A stretch of DNA of 48,909 nucleotides from Dipylidium caninum (Eukaryota > Platyhelminthes > Cestoda > Cyclophyllidea > Dipylidiidae), in the NCBI GenBank assembly GCA_017562135.1, contig QEYB01001405.1, positions 1 through 48,909 of the forward strand, read 5' to 3'. The notes below the pieces were generated by a model, which was not told the DNA's origin, did not search any database, and saw only the letters and a program-made list of their open reading frames with translations. The translations under genes and the position numbers were made by a program. This document shows positions 45,895 through 48,909 of the stretch, piece after piece (positions within the stretch are counted from its first letter, which is position 1; each line of letters opens with the position of its first letter).

Positions 45895-46794
45895 AAGGTC
45901 GCGCGCCTCCGAGAGGCGCCGCCTCGCCATATCTCCACTTGCCCCGTGACCCGGCCTTCCTCACACTCAAGCCCGCTCACCGCGCCTCGCACCGCAGGCT
46001 GCCGCCTCACACTCCCTCCCCTCTTCCCTACGAGGCCGACCGCTGACTTGCTCGCCTTCCCCCAGTGCATGGCCTCCACCGGGCGCCCAGGCCTGTCCAC
46101 AGACGCGGGCACACACTACTCACTTGGGCGCACATGCGCATCAGTAGTTGCAGGCCGTCGGGAGGCGCGCCCGCTCTCCACCAGGCTAACGAGGAGTTGG
46201 GGTAGCGCGGCCTAGCCTCACCGAAGGTGGGCGAGGCCACACTGACCCCCTCCAATGTACCCGCCAGGCAGGTAAGCCTAAGCCACGCACCTCCACACCC
46301 ATCGAGGTGGCACCCACCTCCTCGTCTCTTGCCCCGTGTGCCACCTCTCGCGACTGCAACGCGTCTCCTCGCCTCTGCCCCACCTCCCACCCCTCAGACT
46401 GGGGCAGGGCGACACGGCGTAGGACTGTGGCACGACACAGGGCGGAAAGGAGAGGTGACCACGGCCCCCAGAACAAATTGGCAGTGAGCAGGGTGTCGGC
46501 TCCCTACACTCTAGGCGTATGCGAGGCGGTGGTGCTACGGGAGGAAGGTGTGTCCCCGGCCGCGGGGTGAATTCCACCAGACAGGCGGAGCGCGGCACGA
46601 TCGAGTGGCAGCGAGCACCACGGTGGAGGAGGTTAACCTCGCCCTCTGAAGAAGGCGGCCGAGATGATACGAGACGAGACGAGACGCCCGCCCCGCCCCG
46701 CCGACCGGTGGAAGGCGGAGACGCAGACACCGCTCCGCGCCTCGACCAAGCCCGCTCTCGCCACCGCTTACTATATCTGCTTTGCCATATGAAT

Positions 46795-46971
46795 GGGCCC
46801 GATCCTCGAGGTAATGCAATACAGGCCGACCCGTGGGACGGGGTTGAAGCAAGCTCACAGCACCCGTCCGGGTTGGAAAATATACAGGTAATTTCATTGG
46901 TCCCAATTAGGGACCGTTGCAGAAATTACACTGCAAAGAAACAGATACTCACACATGATTCTTATGGCTCA
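46795..46971 (-). pseudogene. U2 snRNA copy 43, 5'-truncated at the array edge
   Basis: The U2 sequence runs from the 3' end through stems IV, III, the stem II region and GTAGTA, and stops after the stem I strand (GAGC of GAGCTAAG). RNA nucleotides 1-17 and the whole promoter side are absent, replaced by unrelated flank. About ten scattered one-base changes, including one in the Sm run, distinguish it from copies 31-42. Without its 5' end and promoter it should not make U2. Confidence 0.88.
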
Positions 46972-47640
46972 CATGAACTGCCCGCCAGGCTTCCTGTATG
47001 TATATGTGTTGCATCTGTATTTTCTGTTTTCCATGCTATGTCTCCTTTTGTGCTTACCTTTTTCACCCTTTGATTTTTGAATTTTTGCACTGGACCTCGT
47101 TTTTCTCCCCGTTTAATCATCTTCATCCGGCCATTTTCAACTGTATGGTTTATGCGAGCTTTCCCATCATACGCACTCTCTGCAAATCACATCCTTTAAT
47201 TGTTGACTGTTTTATATAAGCTTGGTATATTGATATTTAGAATTTTAATTGCTCGTAATTGATGAAGACTTCTTGTTAAAGCAATTTCTCAATCTTCGTA
47301 TTCCTGGGAATTCTTACCAATTACTCGTTTATCGCAGAAATCCGATGTGTATGGTATCGTTTTAGGGATTTGGTTTGTGTCGAGCTCTCCTTCACAGTAC
47401 CTGAACTTTAATTATAAATACAAGGCGTTCAATTTGCGCTTCCTTGAAGGAACACAGTTGTAATGATTTCATAGCCCTTATAATGCCGTTGAATAGTTCT
47501 TACGGATTCCCTCTTTAGAAAGCGGGCACCTTCTTTTGCGTCCCTTCCTTTAAAATCAAGATCTAATATTAGCGTGGTTCTTGTGCCTAAACCAACAGCT
47601 TTCCGAATCGAGCATTACCTAAAATATTAAAAATTAACTC
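46972..47640. other. Unique AT-rich flank, no gene seen
   Basis: Base composition changes abruptly from GC-rich array to T-rich sequence (for example TTTTGTGCTTACC and TTTATATAAGCTTGG). Short open frames have no protein-like character. No tRNA, snRNA or repeat was recognised. Confidence 0.7.
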
Positions 47641-47641
47641 C

Positions 47642-47989
47642 TTACCGGGGAAGGGGGGAAATAGTTTGGTTTTTTTTTGAAAAAGGGGGGCGTGGTTTTT
47701 TTTCATTTTTTTTGTTGAGGTGGCCAGCTAGGAGTTGCGTGTTGACGGACTCGTGTATCTGACTGAAGGTCGGGCAGCGGCAGGTTTGACGGGGCTTGCT
47801 CTGTGGAACGTCTTGAGGTTCTAGGTCCAGATTAAAAGCGTCTAAATCCTCCACGGATTGCCAAAGTAGAATGGGGCCTTTTTGGTCTGTTGCAAGTCTG
47901 AATGGGTTGGACTGATAGAAGGTGGAAGCATATGGCACGATTCTGTGTGCTTGGCCTTGTAAATAGGGGTTTAAGTTGTTGGAATAGAT
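47642..47989 (-). pseudogene. Met-less open frame, possible exon or gene remnant
   Basis: An open frame of about 116 codons lacks any ATG. From the start side it contains GQAHRIVPYASTFYQSNPFR and LLWQSVEDLDAFNLD, a balanced, protein-like composition up to about 47,715. The last third is translated homopolymer tract (NKKNEKKPRPPFSKK) and unlikely to be real. A second short frame at 48,003-48,131 on the same strand, offset by one base, reads LPVRFSPDGAAQIPLADLRN and is also protein-like. I recognise no family. A decayed transposon gene or a host exon are both possible. Confidence 0.25.
47650..47714. repeat. Homopolymer-rich tract
   Basis: Runs of G6, T10, A5-G6 and two T8 blocks follow one another within 65 bp. 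It is low-complexity sequence, possibly a degraded poly(A) tail on the minus strand of an old retroposed element. Confidence 0.6.
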
Positions 47990-48909
47990 TTATCATGAGT
48001 CACAAGATATTCGTCAAGAAATATCTCATAAAAGGTATAAAGGACCCATTTCGTAAATCAGCCAATGGAATTTGCGCAGCTCCATCAGGGGAAAAGCGCA
48101 CAGGCAAGTCAAGACTGTTTAGCAGATCCGCTCAATTTTTAGAGGTTTCTTTCAAACTACATGGGAAAAATCTCTCGACATCTGAATGGACGAGACAAGA
48201 GTGTATCCGCGCTCACTCACTTACGCACTTTGTTTATCGCCAATGACATAAAAACACCTGACCGATGAGGATCGGTCTTGAGTGAAATTATAAGGCTGAC
48301 GAGGTGAGAGTAGGAATTTAGACGGAGGGGGCCTATAGGAAAGAACACTGCTCGTGCCATAGGAGCTGCGTCTGCACACAGTGCCGCACACAGCCTTTGC
48401 ACGGCAGGCAGGCATAACAAGAAGTTAAGGCGACCCGTGGGGCAATCGATCGATAAGACGCGATTGGCACCCGCACACGCGATGTCAGGGGCGCGTGCGT
48501 GCGATGTGCTGTGCGTTGTCGTACGAGTCGACATTGCGTGTGCAGCACTGCTTCATGTCGACGCGTCTGGCATTGGCGGGGGTGAGGAGCACAGGCATCG
48601 CACGAGTTCCGCGCTACTTTATGCGAATTTAGAGTAAGAAATGTTTAACTCGATTCCGGACGCTGATTGAGGTTATCGCTAGTTAAGTTCGGGGGGCGTG
48701 GGGGGGCGAAAAGGAGGTCCTTTACTTTCAGGAGTAAAGATAGGCTAATTCCTTCAAGTTTTCACACTGTTGTGGTATACAAACAACAACAACATGAGAT
48801 GAGACTAAGCTATTTTCCTTTATACAACAAAGCAATTTGGCTCAATTAAATCCATTGATGTTGAATCATTGAAATATCATTGCTCCGAGGCTAAGGCAAA
48901 GATGAATGG
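47990..48909. other. Unique right flank, no confident gene
   Basis: The segment is of mixed composition, with a GC-richer GT/CG-rich patch at about 48,470-48,560 and AT-rich sequence beyond 48,730. A 114-codon plus-strand frame at 47,902-48,246 overlaps the minus-strand frames above and has no recognisable motif, so it is not called as a gene. No U2-array sequence occurs here. Confidence 0.6.

Larger units (their letters stand above)
36220..46794 (+). repeat. Type B spacer domain
   Basis: Ten successive spacers share B features. The C-tract is replaced by CGCCTCTGCCCCACCTCCCA-like sequence, the spacer has a roughly 60-bp insertion, CAGGTAAGCC replaces GGGTTTGCC in most, and GATACGAGACGAGACG with 0-3 CCCCG repeats stands before the U2 3' flank. 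The U2 genes between them are unchanged, so sequence constraint or homogenisation acts on the gene while spacers drift by subtype. Confidence 0.9.
30572..46971 (+). repeat. U2 snRNA tandem array, block 3 (U2 on minus strand)
   Basis: Sixteen units in the same orientation as block 1, with high internal accuracy. U2 start-to-start spacings in order are 995, 1014, 1012, 1016, 1038, 1068, 1085, 1084, 1074, 1067, 1050, 1071, 1087, 1089 and 1087 bp. The first four units are type A, the next two are intermediates and the rest are type B. The length growth is entirely in the spacer, because U2 stays at 187 nt. Confidence 0.96.

Noticed and set aside
30572..46971. CRISPR array or bacterial repeat system
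   Set aside because: Repeats are about 1 kb with a conserved eukaryotic spliceosomal RNA gene in each. There are no short repeats with unique spacers and no cas-like genes.
47902..48246. 114-codon plus-strand open frame in the right flank as a gene
   Set aside because: No recognisable motif, and it overlaps two antisense frames with more protein-like composition. Chance open frames of this size are expected.

Overview
The window is eukaryotic nuclear DNA. About 47 kb of it is one tandem array whose unit is roughly 1.0-1.1 kb, and each unit carries one U2 spliceosomal snRNA gene of 187 nt. The identification comes from reading the RNA directly. It has the 5' AUCGCUUCUCGG start, the GCUAAGAUCA segment, the branch-point-recognition GUAGUA, a foldable stem IIa/IIb/IIc region, an AUUUUU Sm site, the GAGCUUGCUC stem III tip and the UAUUGCA stem IV loop. 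I count 43 recognisable U2 copies. The species cannot be named. The U2 3' half resembles invertebrate U2 from memory, and no plant-type TATA box sits at -30, so an animal or protist is more likely than a plant.

Layout. Block 1 (1 to about 14,730) holds copies 1-13, with U2 on the minus strand. It starts inside the array and becomes progressively corrupted beyond about 9 kb. From about 14,730 to 15,360 there is a scrambled, partly AT-rich zone where the array changes orientation. Block 2 (about 15,360 to 30,581) holds copies 14-27 with U2 on the plus strand. The orientation flips back at 30,572-30,581, inside a 10-bp sequence that occurs as an inverted repeat in every unit. Block 3 (30,572 to about 46,971) holds copies 28-43 on the minus strand. 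This is the cleanest part, with twelve consecutive U2 genes (copies 31-42) that read as identical. The array ends inside the last U2 copy, which lacks its first 17 nt. Then 46,972-48,909 is unrelated, mostly AT-rich flank with no gene I can name.

Spacer subtypes. Type A units (about 1,012 bp) have a long C-tract and a plain promoter-distal spacer. Type B units (about 1,050-1,090 bp, from about 36 kb to the array end) have a roughly 60-bp insertion, lack the C-tract and carry variable GAGAC and CCCCG pentanucleotide runs. Two units around 34.8-36.0 kb are stepwise intermediates. The U2 gene does not change while the spacer does.

Caution. The first 30 kb are full of one-base insertions and deletions, even inside U2, which looks like unpolished long-read consensus. 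Both orientation switches lie in or beside mosaic sequence. They may be assembly artefacts, although the arms are not mirror copies of each other by unit subtype, which argues against a simple read-through palindrome. Long open frames in the array are by-products of high GC and repetition, not genes. The only unexplained coding-like stretch is a Met-less open frame in the right flank.
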